Shown piece after piece: positions 7,805 through 16,846 of a stretch of 64,000 bases of DNA. A program made the translations under genes and the position numbers. The number at the start of each line of letters is the position of its first letter. The first letter of the stretch is position 1. Source of the stretch: Kineosporia mesophila. Its GTDB lineage: Bacteria; Actinomycetota; Actinomycetes; Actinomycetales; Kineosporiaceae. Location of the stretch: positions 124,001 to 188,000 of the forward strand of contig NZ_JAJOMA010000011.1 in NCBI RefSeq assembly GCF_021129235.1, in the 5' to 3' direction. Under the pieces are notes generated by a model that saw only the letters and a list, made by a program, of their open reading frames with translations, searched no databases and had not been told where the DNA came from.

Positions 7805-8914
7805 GTGGCCACCGACTTCCCCAGCGAGATCCGCGCACTGCGCAGCACCCTGGAGTCCATCCTCAAGGTGAGTGACCTGGACCAGCTCCGCTCCGAGATT
7901 GCCGAGCTCTCCGAGCAGGCCGTGGCCCCCGACCTGTGGGACAGCCCGGACAAGGCCCAGGTCGTCACGTCGAAGCTCTCCCACCTGCAGTCCGAGCTCG
8001 AGCGCCTGGAAAAGATGTCGGCCCGCGTGGACGACCTCGAGGTGCTGGTCGAGCTGGCCCAGGGCGAGGACGACGCGGACACCCTGGCCGAGGCGGAGAC
8101 CGAGCTGGCCGCGACCCGCACGGCGCTGGGCGAGCTCGAGGTTCGCACGCTGCTGTCGGGTGAGTACGACGCCCGCGAGGCCGTGGTCACGATCCGCTCC
8201 GAGGCCGGCGGCGTCGACGCGGCCGACTTCGCCGAGATGCTTCTGCGGATGTACCTGCGCTGGGCCGAACGGCACTCCTACAAGACCGAGGTGTACGACA
8301 CCTCCTACGCCGAAGAGGCCGGGCTCAAGTCGGCGACGTTCCGCGTGGACGCGCCCTACGCCTACGGCACGCTCTCGGTCGAGCAGGGCACGCACCGGCT
8401 GGTGCGGATCAGCCCGTTCGACAACCAGGGTCGCCGTCAGACGTCCTTCGCCGGTGTCGAGGTGCTGCCGGTGGTGGCCGAGACCGACCACATCGAGATC
8501 CCGGAGAACGACATCCGCGTCGATGTCTACCGTTCCTCCGGTCCGGGTGGGCAGTCGGTCAACACCACCGACTCCGCGGTCCGTCTCACGCACCTCCCCA
8601 CCGGCATCGTGGTGACCTGCCAGAACGAGAAGTCGCAGCTCCAGAACAAGGTGTCGGCGATGCGGGTGCTCCAGGCGAAGCTGCTGGAGAAGGCCCGCCA
8701 GGACCGTCAGGCCGAGCTGGACGGGCTGAAGGGTGACGGCGGCTCGAGCTGGGGCAACCAGATGCGGTCCTACGTGCTGCACCCCTACCAGATGGTGAAG
8801 GACCTCCGCACGGAGTACGAGTCGGGTAACCCCTCGGCCGTGTTCGACGGCGCCATCGACGAGTTCCTGGAGTCGGGCATCCGCTGGCGCAAGTCGCAGG
8901 AGCAGCCGGCGTAA
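7805..8914 (+). CDS. prfB: Peptide chain release factor 2
   Basis: This 369-residue class I release factor has the RF2 tripeptide SPF (ISPFDNQG, about 201) for UGA/UAA reading and the GGQ loop ([20 protein letters not shown], about 247) for peptidyl-tRNA hydrolysis. The start is GTG 7805. The frame runs uninterrupted through the position where E. coli prfB has its programmed +1 frameshift, so that autoregulation is absent here. It stands first in the conserved prfB-ftsEX-M23-smpB-ssrA block. Confidence 0.97.
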   Translation: MATDFPSEIRALRSTLESILKVSDLDQLRSEIAELSEQAVAPDLWDSPDKAQVVTSKLSHLQSELERLEKMSARVDDLEVLVELAQGEDDADTLAEAETELAATRTALGELEVRTLLSGEYDAREAVVTIRSEAGGVDAADFAEMLLRMYLRWAERHSYKTEVYDTSYAEEAGLKSATFRVDAPYAYGTLSVEQGTHRLVRISPFDNQGRRQTSFAGVEVLPVVAETDHIEIPENDIRVDVYRSSGPGGQSVNTTDSAVRLTHLPTGIVVTCQNEKSQLQNKVSAMRVLQAKLLEKARQDRQAELDGLKGDGGSSWGNQMRSYVLHPYQMVKDLRTEYESGNPSAVFDGAIDEFLESGIRWRKSQEQPA

Positions 8915-8926
8915 GCCAATGACCTC

Positions 8927-8967
8927 CGGACGGCGAAGGGGTAATCACCTCTTCGCCGTCCGTAGTT
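8927..8967 (+). terminator. Rho-independent terminator after prfB
   Basis: A perfect 12-bp stem, CGGACGGCGAAG (8927-8938) with CTTCGCCGTCCG (8951-8962), has a 12-nt loop and is followed by TAGTTTTT. It lies just after the prfB stop. Confidence 0.9.
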
Positions 8968-9119
8968 TTTGGCGCCTCTAGGGCCACAGGACCTGCACAG
9001 GTTCACATTTACAACGCACCGGGGCCCGATGAGTCCCCCTCTGCACTCGTGAAGCCCCCTAGACTTCGGACCGGCCGCGAGCACGTTCCCAGTCCCCGAC
9101 GGCGGCCGAGGTCTCAGCC

Positions 9120-9809
9120 GTGATCCGATTCGACGACGTCACCAAGGTCTACCCCGGCAGCAAGCACCCCGCGCTCAACTCGGTCAGCATCGAGGTGGGC
9201 AAGGGCGAGTTCCTCTTCCTCGTGGGAGCTTCCGGCTCGGGTAAGTCCACGTTCCTGCGCCTTGCGCTGCGTGAGGAGAAGGCCACCAAGGGTGTGGTCC
9301 GGGTCTCCGGCAAGGACGTGGCGAAGCTGTCCAGCTGGAAGGTGCCGCACCTGCGCCGCACCATCGGCGCGGTCTTCCAGGACTTCCGCCTGCTGCCGAA
9401 CAAGACGGTCTTCGAGAACGTCGCGTTCGCCCTGCAGGTCATCGGCAAGCCGCGGCATGCCATCGCGCACACCGTTCCCGAGGTGCTCGAGCTGGTCGGC
9501 CTGGCGGGCAAGGAACAGCGGTTCCCGCACGAGCTCTCCGGCGGTGAGCAGCAGCGTGTGGCGATCGCCCGGGCGTTCGTGAACCGGCCGGCGATCCTGC
9601 TGGCCGACGAGCCGACCGGAAACCTCGATCCGAACACCAGCGTCGGCATCATGCGTCTGCTGGACCGGATCAACAAGACCGGTACCACGATCGTGATGGC
9701 CACCCACGACCACGAGATCGTGAACCAGATGCGCAAGCGCGTCATCGAACTTGAGAACGGCAACATGCTGCGCGACGAGGTCAGCGGCGTCTACGGATAC
9801 TCCCGGTAG
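9120..9809 (+). CDS. ftsE: Cell division ABC ATPase FtsE
   Basis: This 229-residue ABC ATPase starts at GTG 9120. It has Walker [10 protein letters not shown] (about 37), the ABC signature LSGGEQQR (about 140) and Walker [11 protein letters not shown] (about 160). FtsE drives conformational change in FtsX to activate peptidoglycan hydrolases during division and growth. ftsX follows after 17 bp and an M23/LytM factor after that, matching the known FtsEX-activator arrangement. Confidence 0.96.
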   Translation: MIRFDDVTKVYPGSKHPALNSVSIEVGKGEFLFLVGASGSGKSTFLRLALREEKATKGVVRVSGKDVAKLSSWKVPHLRRTIGAVFQDFRLLPNKTVFENVAFALQVIGKPRHAIAHTVPEVLELVGLAGKEQRFPHELSGGEQQRVAIARAFVNRPAILLADEPTGNLDPNTSVGIMRLLDRINKTGTTIVMATHDHEIVNQMRKRVIELENGNMLRDEVSGVYGYSR

Positions 9810-9826
9810 AAAGCAACTGAAAAAAC

Positions 9827-10741
9827 ATGCGTTTCCAGTTCATTCTCGATGAGATCGTCATCGGCCTGCGCCGCAACCTGGCCATGGCCATCTCGGTCGT
9901 CCTCGTCACCGTCGTCTCCCTCTTCCTCGTCGGGCTCGGTTTCCTCGCCCAGCGCCAGGTCGACACCATGAAGGACTACTGGTACGACCGGGTCCAGGTG
10001 ACGATCTTCCTGTGTGGTGACGTCTCGATCGCGGCCAGTTGTGCCGACGGCAAGGCCACCGACGCGCAGAAGGAGCAGATCGAGGCGAACCTCAAGTCGC
10101 CGCAGCTCCAGGGCTACGTCAAGGAGGTCTTCTTCGAGTCGAAGGAGCAGGCCTTCGAGCACTTCAAGGAGCAGAGCAAGGACAGCGCGCTCTCCGAGAA
10201 CGTGACGGCCAGCCAGATGCCGGAGTCCTACCGGATCGACCTGAAGAACCCCGAGCAGTACAAGGTGGTCGCGGACTACTTCAAGAACACCCAGGGGGTG
10301 GAATCGGTCCAGAGCCAGAATCAGGTGCTGGACCGGCTGTTCGCGCTGCTGAATCAGCTCAAGCTGGGTTCCTGGCTGCTCGCCGTGATCACCCTGCTGT
10401 GTTCGGTGCTGCTGGTCGCGACCACGATCCGGCTGACGGCCTTCACCCGCCGTCGCGAGACCGGCATCATGCGCCTGGTCGGGGCCTCGAACTTCTTCAT
10501 CCAGCTCCCGTTCATCCTGGAGAGCATGATCGCCGCGGCGGTCGGCGCGACCCTGGCTTCGGTGGCACTGGTGGCCGTGACCAAGTTCCAGATCCAGGGC
10601 CGTCTGGCCAAGCAGCTGACCTTCACGAACTACGTGGATGTGGGTGACGCCCTGACGGTGGTGCCGTGGCTGTTCATCATCGGTCTGGGGATTGCTGGCG
10701 TGTCGGCCTTCCTGGCACTGCAGAGATACCTCAAGGTGTAG
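9827..10741 (+). CDS. ftsX: Cell division membrane protein FtsX
   Basis: This 304-residue protein has the MacB/FtsX topology: an N-terminal helix at about 22-45, an extracytoplasmic domain at about 50-165, and three helices in the C-terminal half (AVITLLCSVLLVATTI, MIAAAVGATLASVALVAV, TVVPWLFIIGLGIAGVSA). It couples FtsE ATPase activity to periplasmic hydrolase activation. The downstream secreted M23 coiled-coil protein is the likely partner. Confidence 0.95.
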   Translation: MRFQFILDEIVIGLRRNLAMAISVVLVTVVSLFLVGLGFLAQRQVDTMKDYWYDRVQVTIFLCGDVSIAASCADGKATDAQKEQIEANLKSPQLQGYVKEVFFESKEQAFEHFKEQSKDSALSENVTASQMPESYRIDLKNPEQYKVVADYFKNTQGVESVQSQNQVLDRLFALLNQLKLGSWLLAVITLLCSVLLVATTIRLTAFTRRRETGIMRLVGASNFFIQLPFILESMIAAAVGATLASVALVAVTKFQIQGRLAKQLTFTNYVDVGDALTVVPWLFIIGLGIAGVSAFLALQRYLKV

Positions 10742-10812
10742 TCACCCCTGTACCGTGTGTGACCAATGTTGCCACCCGCTCATGGGGGTGATCAGCGACA
10801 GGAGGCACGCGG

Positions 10813-12111
10813 ATGAAGCGGTGGACCACCGGCGCACCCGGTAGGACGGGCCGTCCTACCCGGTTCTTCGCGGCCCTGATGGTGGCCGGGTCGGCTCTCG
10901 CGGTCGGCGTCACGAACGTGGCGCAGACCGCGACCCCGGCGGCGGCGGACGACGTCAAGGACAAGCAGGCGAAGCTCGCCGGCGAGATCAAGCAGTTGCG
11001 CGACGATCTCGAGGGAACTTCGGACGATCTGGTCGAGGCCGCAGTCCGGTTGCGGACCGCGGAGTCCCGGCTCGCGGACGCCAGTTCCCGCCTGAAGGCC
11101 GCCGAGACGGCCCTGCAAAGGGCGAACCGGCGCGACCGGCAGCTGGCCGACGAGCTGGAGCTCGCCGTGGCCGCGGTCGGCAAGGCGCAGCGGGCCCTCG
11201 CGTCGCGGGCCGAGCAGGAGCAGGAGACCCGGGACCGGCTGGGCCGGATCGTCCGCGAGGCCTACGTCAGCTCCGGTCTGACCGGGCTGTCGATCGCCCT
11301 GGACGCCCAGACCCCCGAGCAGTTCACCGACCGGCTCGGTCTGGCCGGGAACGTGCTGCGGGCGCAGGGTGACGCCATCGACCGGCTCGCCGTGGAGCAG
11401 GCCGAGACTCGGGCCCGCAAGGCGAAACTCGACGCCGGCCGCCAGCAGGTGGCCGACCTCAAGGAACAGTCCGCACAGGTCGTGGTGCAGCGCGAGGCCG
11501 CGACCACGCAGGCCCGGTCGGCCACGCGGGAGATCGGGAAACTCGTCGACGAGCGCGGCGCGGCGGTCCGGGTCATCTCCGCGAGGAAGGCCTCCGAGCA
11601 GAAGCGGGTCGACGCGGCCGAGGCCGAGCAGGAGAAGCTCGCCCGGATCCTGCGGGAGCGGGCCGCGGCCGCCCGGGCCCGGACCTCCGACAATGCGGAG
11701 CCGGAATCAGCGCCGGGCGGGTCGACCCTGTCCTACCCGGTCAGCGCCCCGATCACCTCGAGCTACGGATGGCGCTACCACCCGATCCTGAATTACCGGA
11801 AGCTGCACACCGGCACCGACTTCGGTGCTCCCTGCGGTACCCCGGTGAAGGCGGCGGCCTCCGGGTCGATCGTGCGGGCGGGCTGGGCGGGCGGGTACGG
11901 CAACCAGATCGTGGTCGACCACGGACGGCTCCGGGGGTCGGGCGTGGCCACGTCGTACAACCACCTCAGCCGCATCATCGTCCACTCCGGTCAGGTCAGC
12001 CGCGGCCAGCTGATCGGATACTCCGGCACCACGGGTCTGTCGACCGGCTGCCACCTTCACTTCGAGGTGTGGGTGAACGGCGGCACCACCGACCCGATGG
12101 GCTGGCTCTGA
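10813..12111 (+). CDS. Secreted coiled-coil M23 (LytM) peptidase, probable FtsEX partner
   Basis: The protein has 432 residues, with ATG 10813 behind AGGAGG. A signal peptide (helix FFAALMVAGSALAVGV, ending ATPAAA near 47) precedes a long coiled coil (about 50-285) and a C-terminal LytM domain. The zinc ligands are present in HTGTDFG (about 333) and HLHFEV (about 415), so the domain could be catalytically active, unlike EnvC. EnvC/RipC-type proteins cleave or activate cleavage of septal peptidoglycan under FtsEX control. Position directly after ftsX supports that role. Confidence 0.93.
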   Translation: MKRWTTGAPGRTGRPTRFFAALMVAGSALAVGVTNVAQTATPAAADDVKDKQAKLAGEIKQLRDDLEGTSDDLVEAAVRLRTAESRLADASSRLKAAETALQRANRRDRQLADELELAVAAVGKAQRALASRAEQEQETRDRLGRIVREAYVSSGLTGLSIALDAQTPEQFTDRLGLAGNVLRAQGDAIDRLAVEQAETRARKAKLDAGRQQVADLKEQSAQVVVQREAATTQARSATREIGKLVDERGAAVRVISARKASEQKRVDAAEAEQEKLARILRERAAAARARTSDNAEPESAPGGSTLSYPVSAPITSSYGWRYHPILNYRKLHTGTDFGAPCGTPVKAAASGSIVRAGWAGGYGNQIVVDHGRLRGSGVATSYNHLSRIIVHSGQVSRGQLIGYSGTTGLSTGCHLHFEVWVNGGTTDPMGWL

Positions 12112-12205
12112 CGCTGACCGCGTAACCGCCGCTAATGAAGTGGGCAGTCACGACGTCACCTCATAGACTTACTCTTCGGCATTCGGCGGAAGAGGTGAGG
12201 TAGGC

Positions 12206-12676
12206 GTGCCCAGGGAAACTGGCAAGAAGGTGGTTGCGTCCAACCGCAAGGCACGGCACGACTATCACATCGACGACACGTACGAGGCGGGCATCGTGCT
12301 CACCGGTACGGAGGTCAAGGCCCTGCGGCAGGGGCGCGCCTCGCTGGTCGACGGCTTCGCCCAGATCGACCGCGGTGAGGCCTGGCTGGAGCACGTGCAC
12401 ATCCCGGAGTACTTCCAGGGCACGTGGAACAATCACGCCCCGCGCCGGCGCCGCAAGCTGCTGCTGCACCGGGCCGAGATCGACAAGCTGGCGGGCAGTA
12501 CCCGCGAGGGTGGTTACACGCTGGTGCCGCTGCAGCTCTACTTCAAGGACGGCAAGGCCAAGGTGGAGATCGCCCTGGCCCGCGGTAAGAAGCACTGGGA
12601 CAAGCGGCAGACCCTGCGGGAGCGTCAGGACAAGCGCGAGTCCGACCGGGCCATGTCGCTGCGCACCAACCGCTGA
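12206..12676 (+). CDS. smpB: tmRNA-binding protein SmpB
   Basis: This 156-residue protein starts at GTG 12206. It carries the SmpB core [38 protein letters not shown] and the C-terminal basic tail ([19 protein letters not shown]) that enters the ribosomal A site. It delivers tmRNA to stalled ribosomes. ssrA lies 145 bp downstream on the same strand, the usual pairing. Confidence 0.97.
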   Translation: MPRETGKKVVASNRKARHDYHIDDTYEAGIVLTGTEVKALRQGRASLVDGFAQIDRGEAWLEHVHIPEYFQGTWNNHAPRRRRKLLLHRAEIDKLAGSTREGGYTLVPLQLYFKDGKAKVEIALARGKKHWDKRQTLRERQDKRESDRAMSLRTNR

Positions 12677-12821
12677 CCGGTTGATTGAAGAGGCGGGAAC
12701 ACGACCCGAGGCTGTAGGGTTGTACAGCTCGGTGGGGCCGAACCTGGCCACACCGCTTGATAACTGAACACGGCAAGGCTGGGAAGTTCCAGATCTTGTC
12801 GAACCAGATCCACTCCCCCTC

Positions 12822-13187
12822 GGGGGTGACTGGTTTCGACGTTGGTCGTCTTACCAGGAGAAGCGGGCCGAGTACGCGATGTGATCTCGTAAATCCTCGT
12901 CGCAAAACAATAGTTGCCGATACACAGCGCAACGACTTCGCCCTCGCTGCCTAAGCGAGTGTGAGTCCGTCAGTTCGGGAATGCCTTCGTCCCGGGTCCT
13001 GGCGTCGACTAGAAGGCCACTGCCCAAGGGACCGGTTACGGGGCCTGCGGGAACACTAACCGTGACTGAGCCCGGCTCAGCGACCTGTCTGTGGGATCGC
13101 TGGGGCTGAGAAATGCCGTAGCAGACTGCGCCCGGAGAAGCCCTGGTTCTGCGCTGACGGACGGGGGTTCGATTCCCCCCACCTCCA
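12822..13187 (+). ncRNA. ssrA: Transfer-messenger RNA (tmRNA)
   Basis: The 5' end GGGGGTGACTGGTTTCGAC is the canonical tmRNA start. GGGGGTG (12822-12828) pairs with CACCTCC (13180-13186) to form the acceptor stem. The T-arm is GGGGGTTCGATTCCCCC. The reading frame at 12916-12954 encodes the tag ADTQRNDFALAA followed by TAA. The terminal CCA is not fully encoded, because ACAG follows the acceptor stem. Length is about 366 nt, normal for one-piece tmRNA. Confidence 0.96.
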
Positions 13188-13205
13188 CAGCTGTGCAGTT
13201 CCACC

Positions 13206-13245
13206 CCGGTTGCCCGGAACCCTCAGGTTCCGGGCAACCGGCGTT
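13206..13245 (+). terminator. Terminator after ssrA
   Basis: A perfect 16-bp stem, CCGGTTGCCCGGAACC (13206-13221) with GGTTCCGGGCAACCGG (13226-13241), has a CTCA tetraloop and is followed by CGTTTT. It may also stop transcription from the minus-strand gene that ends at 13261. Confidence 0.9.
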
Positions 13246-13260
13246 TTGGCGCACCGGCCT

Positions 13261-13626
13261 TCAGTGCGGGAACGCCCGGGGAACGCGCGGGGTCACCTCG
13301 TTCCGGAAGTCCCGGATGCGGGTGGCCACCTGACGCATCAGAACCGTGCCGTCGATCCGTTCCCGGTACAGGCAGCGGGCGGCCAGCGCGTCGAGGCCGA
13401 CGGTGAAGTAGATCGCCATCAGCGGGTTGACGAACAGGGTGCTGCCGCTGGTGCGGTCGGTGAACCGCACATCGCCGAACCGCACATCGCCGAACCCGCC
13501 GCGGGTGGCCGCGGCGATCTGGCCGTCGAAGCCCCCACCGGCCCCGCGAGCAGCACGTTCGGGGCCCCGTCCAGCGCGGGCGAACAGCGGCGGGACATCC
13601 AGGGCGAAGGACCGTGAGTCGATCAT
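13261..13626 (-). CDS. Conserved-looking hypothetical protein
   Basis: The frame encodes 121 residues starting at ATG 13626, nine bases after the stop of the upstream membrane protein gene, so translation may be coupled. A short internal duplication (GDVRF twice, about 46-55) is visible. I recognise no motif and no signal peptide. Coding is supported mainly by gene spacing. Confidence 0.5.
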   Translation of the reverse strand: MIDSRSFALDVPPLFARAGRGPERAARGAGGGFDGQIAAATRGGFGDVRFGDVRFTDRTSGSTLFVNPLMAIYFTVGLDALAARCLYRERIDGTVLMRQVATRIRDFRNEVTPRVPRAFPH

Positions 13627-13635
13627 GGAACCAGG

Positions 13636-14427
13636 TTAGGACCGGCTGCGGAGTCCCCGTCGTCGGCGCCGCAGCAGCTCCCGGCCGCAGCCGGCCGCCC
13701 CGAGCCCGCTGAAGAGGGCGAAGAGCAGCGTGGAGACATCGTCCAGGGCGAGGCCCACCAGCACGGCGCACAGGACGAGCAGGGTCAGGAGGGTGGTCCA
13801 GAGCAGTACCGGGGTGGCCCGGGCCATCACGGAGTTCACCCGCACCGACACCGGCCCGCTCACGGCCGCACGCTCACGCCAGCGCCGGGGCACGCGCATC
13901 CGCTGCACGAACGCGTGCGACGGAGGTGCGGCACCGACCAGGAACACGGTGCCCACCGCGAGGGCGGAGACGTGCTTCTCGGTCGCACCGATCACCAGGC
14001 CCATCAGCCCGATCGCCCCGGCGGCCAGGGCCAGCACGATCAGCACCGGCCCGGGGCTCGCCGACAGGCCCGGCAGGCGGTACACCTCCGGCTGCGGTTC
14101 GTCGTCGGCCATCATCGGCACCAGCACGTCGGTCGGCACCCGTTCCGTGATGGACCGCAGGGCCCGATCGCCGTGATGCCAGTCCGCGGCCCGTACGAGC
14201 AGGCTGGCACCGTCGCCCAGCACCAGTTCGGCCCGGTCCGGCCAGACCATGACCGCCTCGCAGTCCGACCAGACGAAGTTCTGCCGCATCCCCAGACCCA
14301 TCTCCAGCGTCAGGCCGGACGAGTCGACCAGCAGGCGCAGGTCACGGGGACGGTGTGCCTCCGGCGCGAACACCACAGGACCAGGCCCGACCTGGGGCTG
14401 CGACTCGCTCTCGTTCCGGTGGGGCAC
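13636..14427 (-). CDS. Membrane protein with two helix pairs, unknown function
   Basis: This 263-residue protein has an N-terminal soluble part (about 1-120) with beta-rich PH-like character (DLRLLVDSSGLTLEMGLGMR, then SDCEAVMVWPD). Two membrane hairpins follow, at about 125-170 and 205-250. The tail is very basic (RRRRRGLRSRS). It probably forms a two-gene unit with the downstream hypothetical gene. No specific family is recognised. Confidence 0.65.
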   Translation of the reverse strand: MPHRNESESQPQVGPGPVVFAPEAHRPRDLRLLVDSSGLTLEMGLGMRQNFVWSDCEAVMVWPDRAELVLGDGASLLVRAADWHHGDRALRSITERVPTDVLVPMMADDEPQPEVYRLPGLSASPGPVLIVLALAAGAIGLMGLVIGATEKHVSALAVGTVFLVGAAPPSHAFVQRMRVPRRWRERAAVSGPVSVRVNSVMARATPVLLWTTLLTLLVLCAVLVGLALDDVSTLLFALFSGLGAAGCGRELLRRRRRGLRSRS

Positions 14428-14658
14428 GTCCAGAACCTCGGTGCGCCGCTGGCACTACTTAAACGGTGGGTAGGAAGTGACTCTCGTTCGGCGACGAAAG
14501 CACCGTCCATCCGTCAGTTTGGTGACGATTACGCGGTGCAAACGGGACGCTGCCGGGTAAATGCGCCGTCATCGGGCCAGAACTCCTGGCACAGTGGGTC
14601 GCACAGTCCATCGACAGGATTACCCGGAAGACACGACCCGGATCGGAGAACCGGTTCC

Positions 14659-15108
14659 ATGCCCAGCAGTAACGTCCCGCTCACCCTCGGAGGCAGGCTG
14701 GTCGCCCTCGGCGGCATCCTCTTCCTGCTGGACACCCTCCTGCCCTGGCACCGCAAATGCTTCGGGCTCTTCGGAACTGAGGTGTGCGACTCCGAGTCGG
14801 CCTGGGGCACGCCGTTCTCGGCCCTCGCGGCCCTCCTCGTGCTCGCCCTCGTCGCCGAGGTGATCGCCGTGCAGGTGGCCGGGGTGCGCCTGCCCGACCT
14901 CGGCGGGACCGGCTGGGGCGCGGTGCGCCTCGGGGTGTCCGGTACGGCTACTGCACTGACGCTGCTCCAGTTGCTCGTGGGGGCGGACCGGCTGGGTCCC
15001 AGCTACGGCATCGCGGGTGGTCTGGTGCTCGTCGCGGTTCTGACGGCCGGCACCTACCTGCGCCGGGACGAGTCGGTGCTCGTGCCCCAGTCGGCCGGCG
15101 CTGTGTGA
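14659..15108 (+). CDS. Four-helix membrane protein, unknown function
   Basis: The protein has 149 residues from ATG 14659, with GGAGAA upstream as ribosome site. It has four predicted helices (GGRLVALGGILFLLDTLLP; SALAALLVLALVAEVIAV; TATALTLLQLLVGA; IAGGLVLVAVLTAGTYL). Cys-35 and Cys-43 lie in the first loop outside the helices (KCFGLFGTEVC) and could be linked. The pattern of small four-helix proteins is common in actinobacteria, but no function is known to me. Confidence 0.7.
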   Translation: MPSSNVPLTLGGRLVALGGILFLLDTLLPWHRKCFGLFGTEVCDSESAWGTPFSALAALLVLALVAEVIAVQVAGVRLPDLGGTGWGAVRLGVSGTATALTLLQLLVGADRLGPSYGIAGGLVLVAVLTAGTYLRRDESVLVPQSAGAV

Positions 15109-15281
15109 TCTCCGTTTTCCAGCAAAAGTTTTCGGCGAACGGTCGCCCGTTCGGGCTGCCCGATCGAGCCGGGTGCGGGCTGCACCACCGTTCTCGTTGG
15201 TAGCCTGAAACGCACATGTCACACCGTAGTGCGATGTGTATCGGGTGGAGGGGCTGTCCGGTTCCTGGGGAGGGGTGTTCC

Positions 15282-15518
15282 ATGGGGAGTTTTGCCAACA
15301 AGGGTGAGCAGGTGCGGTTCGTCGGCATCGTCGGGGTGATCGCGGGTCTGGTGGCCTTCTGGGCGATCATCGTCGTGCTGGCGCTCTTCAATCTGAAGCA
15401 GCCGGTCTCCGTCGTCGTGATCGCGGCCGCTGGGGTCGCCGCTGTCGGTGCGGGGATCTGGGCCTCGCGCCGGTTCCGCGCCGAGCGCTCCGGGAAGCCT
15501 TCCGTCACGCAGCACTGA
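15282..15518 (+). CDS. Small two-helix membrane protein
   Basis: The protein has 78 residues from ATG 15282, chosen for the GGGGAGGGGTG site just upstream. A longer open frame to 15216 lacks such a site. Two helices (VGIVGVIAGLVAFWAIIVVLAL and VVVIAAAGVAAVGAGIWA) are followed by a basic tail. Function is unknown. Confidence 0.65.
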   Translation: MGSFANKGEQVRFVGIVGVIAGLVAFWAIIVVLALFNLKQPVSVVVIAAAGVAAVGAGIWASRRFRAERSGKPSVTQH

Positions 15519-15887
15519 GCGCTGCCGGTTCTACCCATGGTAAACGTGGTTGTCCTCCCGCGCTTTTCGCGTACCTTCCAGCGTCGCGAACCGGCATGCA
15601 ACGTTGTGGGCCCGGCCCGCGTCCGGTTGCTGGAAGTACGCGACATCCGGGAGGAAACCCGTTCTGCCGCGCGGACTTCGCCGGCACAGGGTGCCCGTAG
15701 CGTCATGTCGGCAACGTGTGGATCAGCAGGATCGCCGGTCTGCTCGTGCTCGCGAAGCTGGTCGTGGGTCAGCCCGGCCCGGACGGCCAGTTCCCGCAGC
15801 AGCCGGGGAACAGCGGTTACTGATCCGGACAGCAGAGCGCCCGGGGCACCCGTCGAGGTGGCCCGGGCGTCCGGCGCGCCGGAACGG
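15519..15887. other. 369-bp convergent gap with a structured element
   Basis: Between convergent genes lies an extended imperfect inverted repeat. CGCGTACCTTCCAGC (15568-15582) and AACCGG (15588-15593) can pair with CCGGTTGCTGGAAGTACGCG (15623-15642). Further on, a 35-codon frame at 15716-15823 looks weakly protein-like. No larger gene is credible here. Confidence 0.45.
15716..15823 (+). CDS. Possible micro-protein
   Basis: The GTG-started frame has 35 residues: a hydrophobic N-terminal helix (WISRIAGLLVLAKLVVG) and then a Gln/Pro/Gly tail ending PQQPGNSGY. The sense-like composition is suggestive, but there is no convincing ribosome site, so this is only a candidate. Confidence 0.2.
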   Translation: MWISRIAGLLVLAKLVVGQPGPDGQFPQQPGNSGY

Positions 15888-16670
15888 TCAGCCCGCGATC
15901 GGCATGAACACGTACTCGTCGAGGGCGGGCACCCGCCGGCCGAGGATGGCCCGGGTGTGCGTGGTGAAACGCTCGAGCAGCTGGGCCTTGGCGTGCAGAT
16001 CGACGTCGAACTTCACCAGCTCGGCGCCTTTCGGCACGGGCACGTCACCCTCGAGCTTCTGGGCGTCGGGCTGCTCGGCGTAGAAGCCCACGGTGCGGTG
16101 CTTGGCCATGCGCAGGCCGAGCTCGTGCACGAGCACCCGGTCGACGTGGTTGCTCAGGCCGATCGGGGCCAGGATCACGTCGTCCTCCCCGGTGGTGAAG
16201 AGCAGGCGCTGTTCCAGGTCGGACAGGAGCTTCTCGTCGAGCGGCGAGACCTTGCCCTGGGAGATGTGCCAGCGGTAGGTCGGGTAGATGACGCTGAGCT
16301 CCGGCACCAGGTCGTTCGCGATCTTCGGCAGCCGGGTGTCGGGGCGCCGGCGGAACAGGGCGTCGGCGAACCCGAAGTGCACACCCGTGACACCGATGGA
16401 ACGCAGGGCGATCAGGTCCTCGGTGCGGCGCTGGTTGTAGAGGGCGGGCGCCTTACGGGCGTTCCGCTTCTCCAGGTAGGCGCGGGCCGTGCGGGTCGGA
16501 CGGCCCTGGCTGTGGGTGAACACGGTCATCACCGTGACCGGTGTCGACGCGGACAGCTGGGACATCAGATAGCCGCAGGAGAGCGCCGCATCGCCCAGGT
16601 GGGAGCTGAGAACGATGCAGGGACGGTCTGAGAGGGACTCCGGTGCGGCCACAGGGGCATCCTTTCGCAT
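15888..16670 (-). CDS. PIG-L/LmbE-like protein with altered metal and catalytic residues
   Basis: The protein has 260 residues from ATG 16670. GTG 16652, with AAAGGA upstream, is an equally good start and would give 254. The fold is recognisable from CIVLSSHLGDAALSCG (about 18-33) and APIGLSNHVDRVLVHELG. Active family members have HxDD, where the first Asp is the general base, and a later HxDH whose second His binds zinc. Here these are HLGD (Gly-26) and HVDR (Arg-178). This may be an inactive or repurposed deacetylase-like protein. The neighbours give no substrate clue. Confidence 0.8.
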   Translation of the reverse strand: MRKDAPVAAPESLSDRPCIVLSSHLGDAALSCGYLMSQLSASTPVTVMTVFTHSQGRPTRTARAYLEKRNARKAPALYNQRRTEDLIALRSIGVTGVHFGFADALFRRRPDTRLPKIANDLVPELSVIYPTYRWHISQGKVSPLDEKLLSDLEQRLLFTTGEDDVILAPIGLSNHVDRVLVHELGLRMAKHRTVGFYAEQPDAQKLEGDVPVPKGAELVKFDVDLHAKAQLLERFTTHTRAILGRRVPALDEYVFMPIAG

Positions 16671-16846
16671 GTACGGGCGGGCGGGGTTGCCGGTGGGCCA
16701 ACCCAAGCACACCCGGCCGTGCGTGACCTTGGAAGGTGAACAGCCTCGCGAGCCGCGCCGGAGTGGGCCCGCAGGCGCCACGGGGAGGGCTAATCTTTGG
16801 TCGCGCAATGCTCAGATAGAGATCAAAAACGTGGGGAAAGGTGGCC

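Noticed and set aside
7805-7890. Programmed frameshift in prfB
   Set aside because: The frame is continuous from GTG 7805, with no internal TGA near codon 25.
13080-13187. Separate tRNA gene with a GGTTCGATTCC T-arm
   Set aside because: This T-arm belongs to the tRNA-like domain of tmRNA, and its acceptor stem pairs with 12822-12828.
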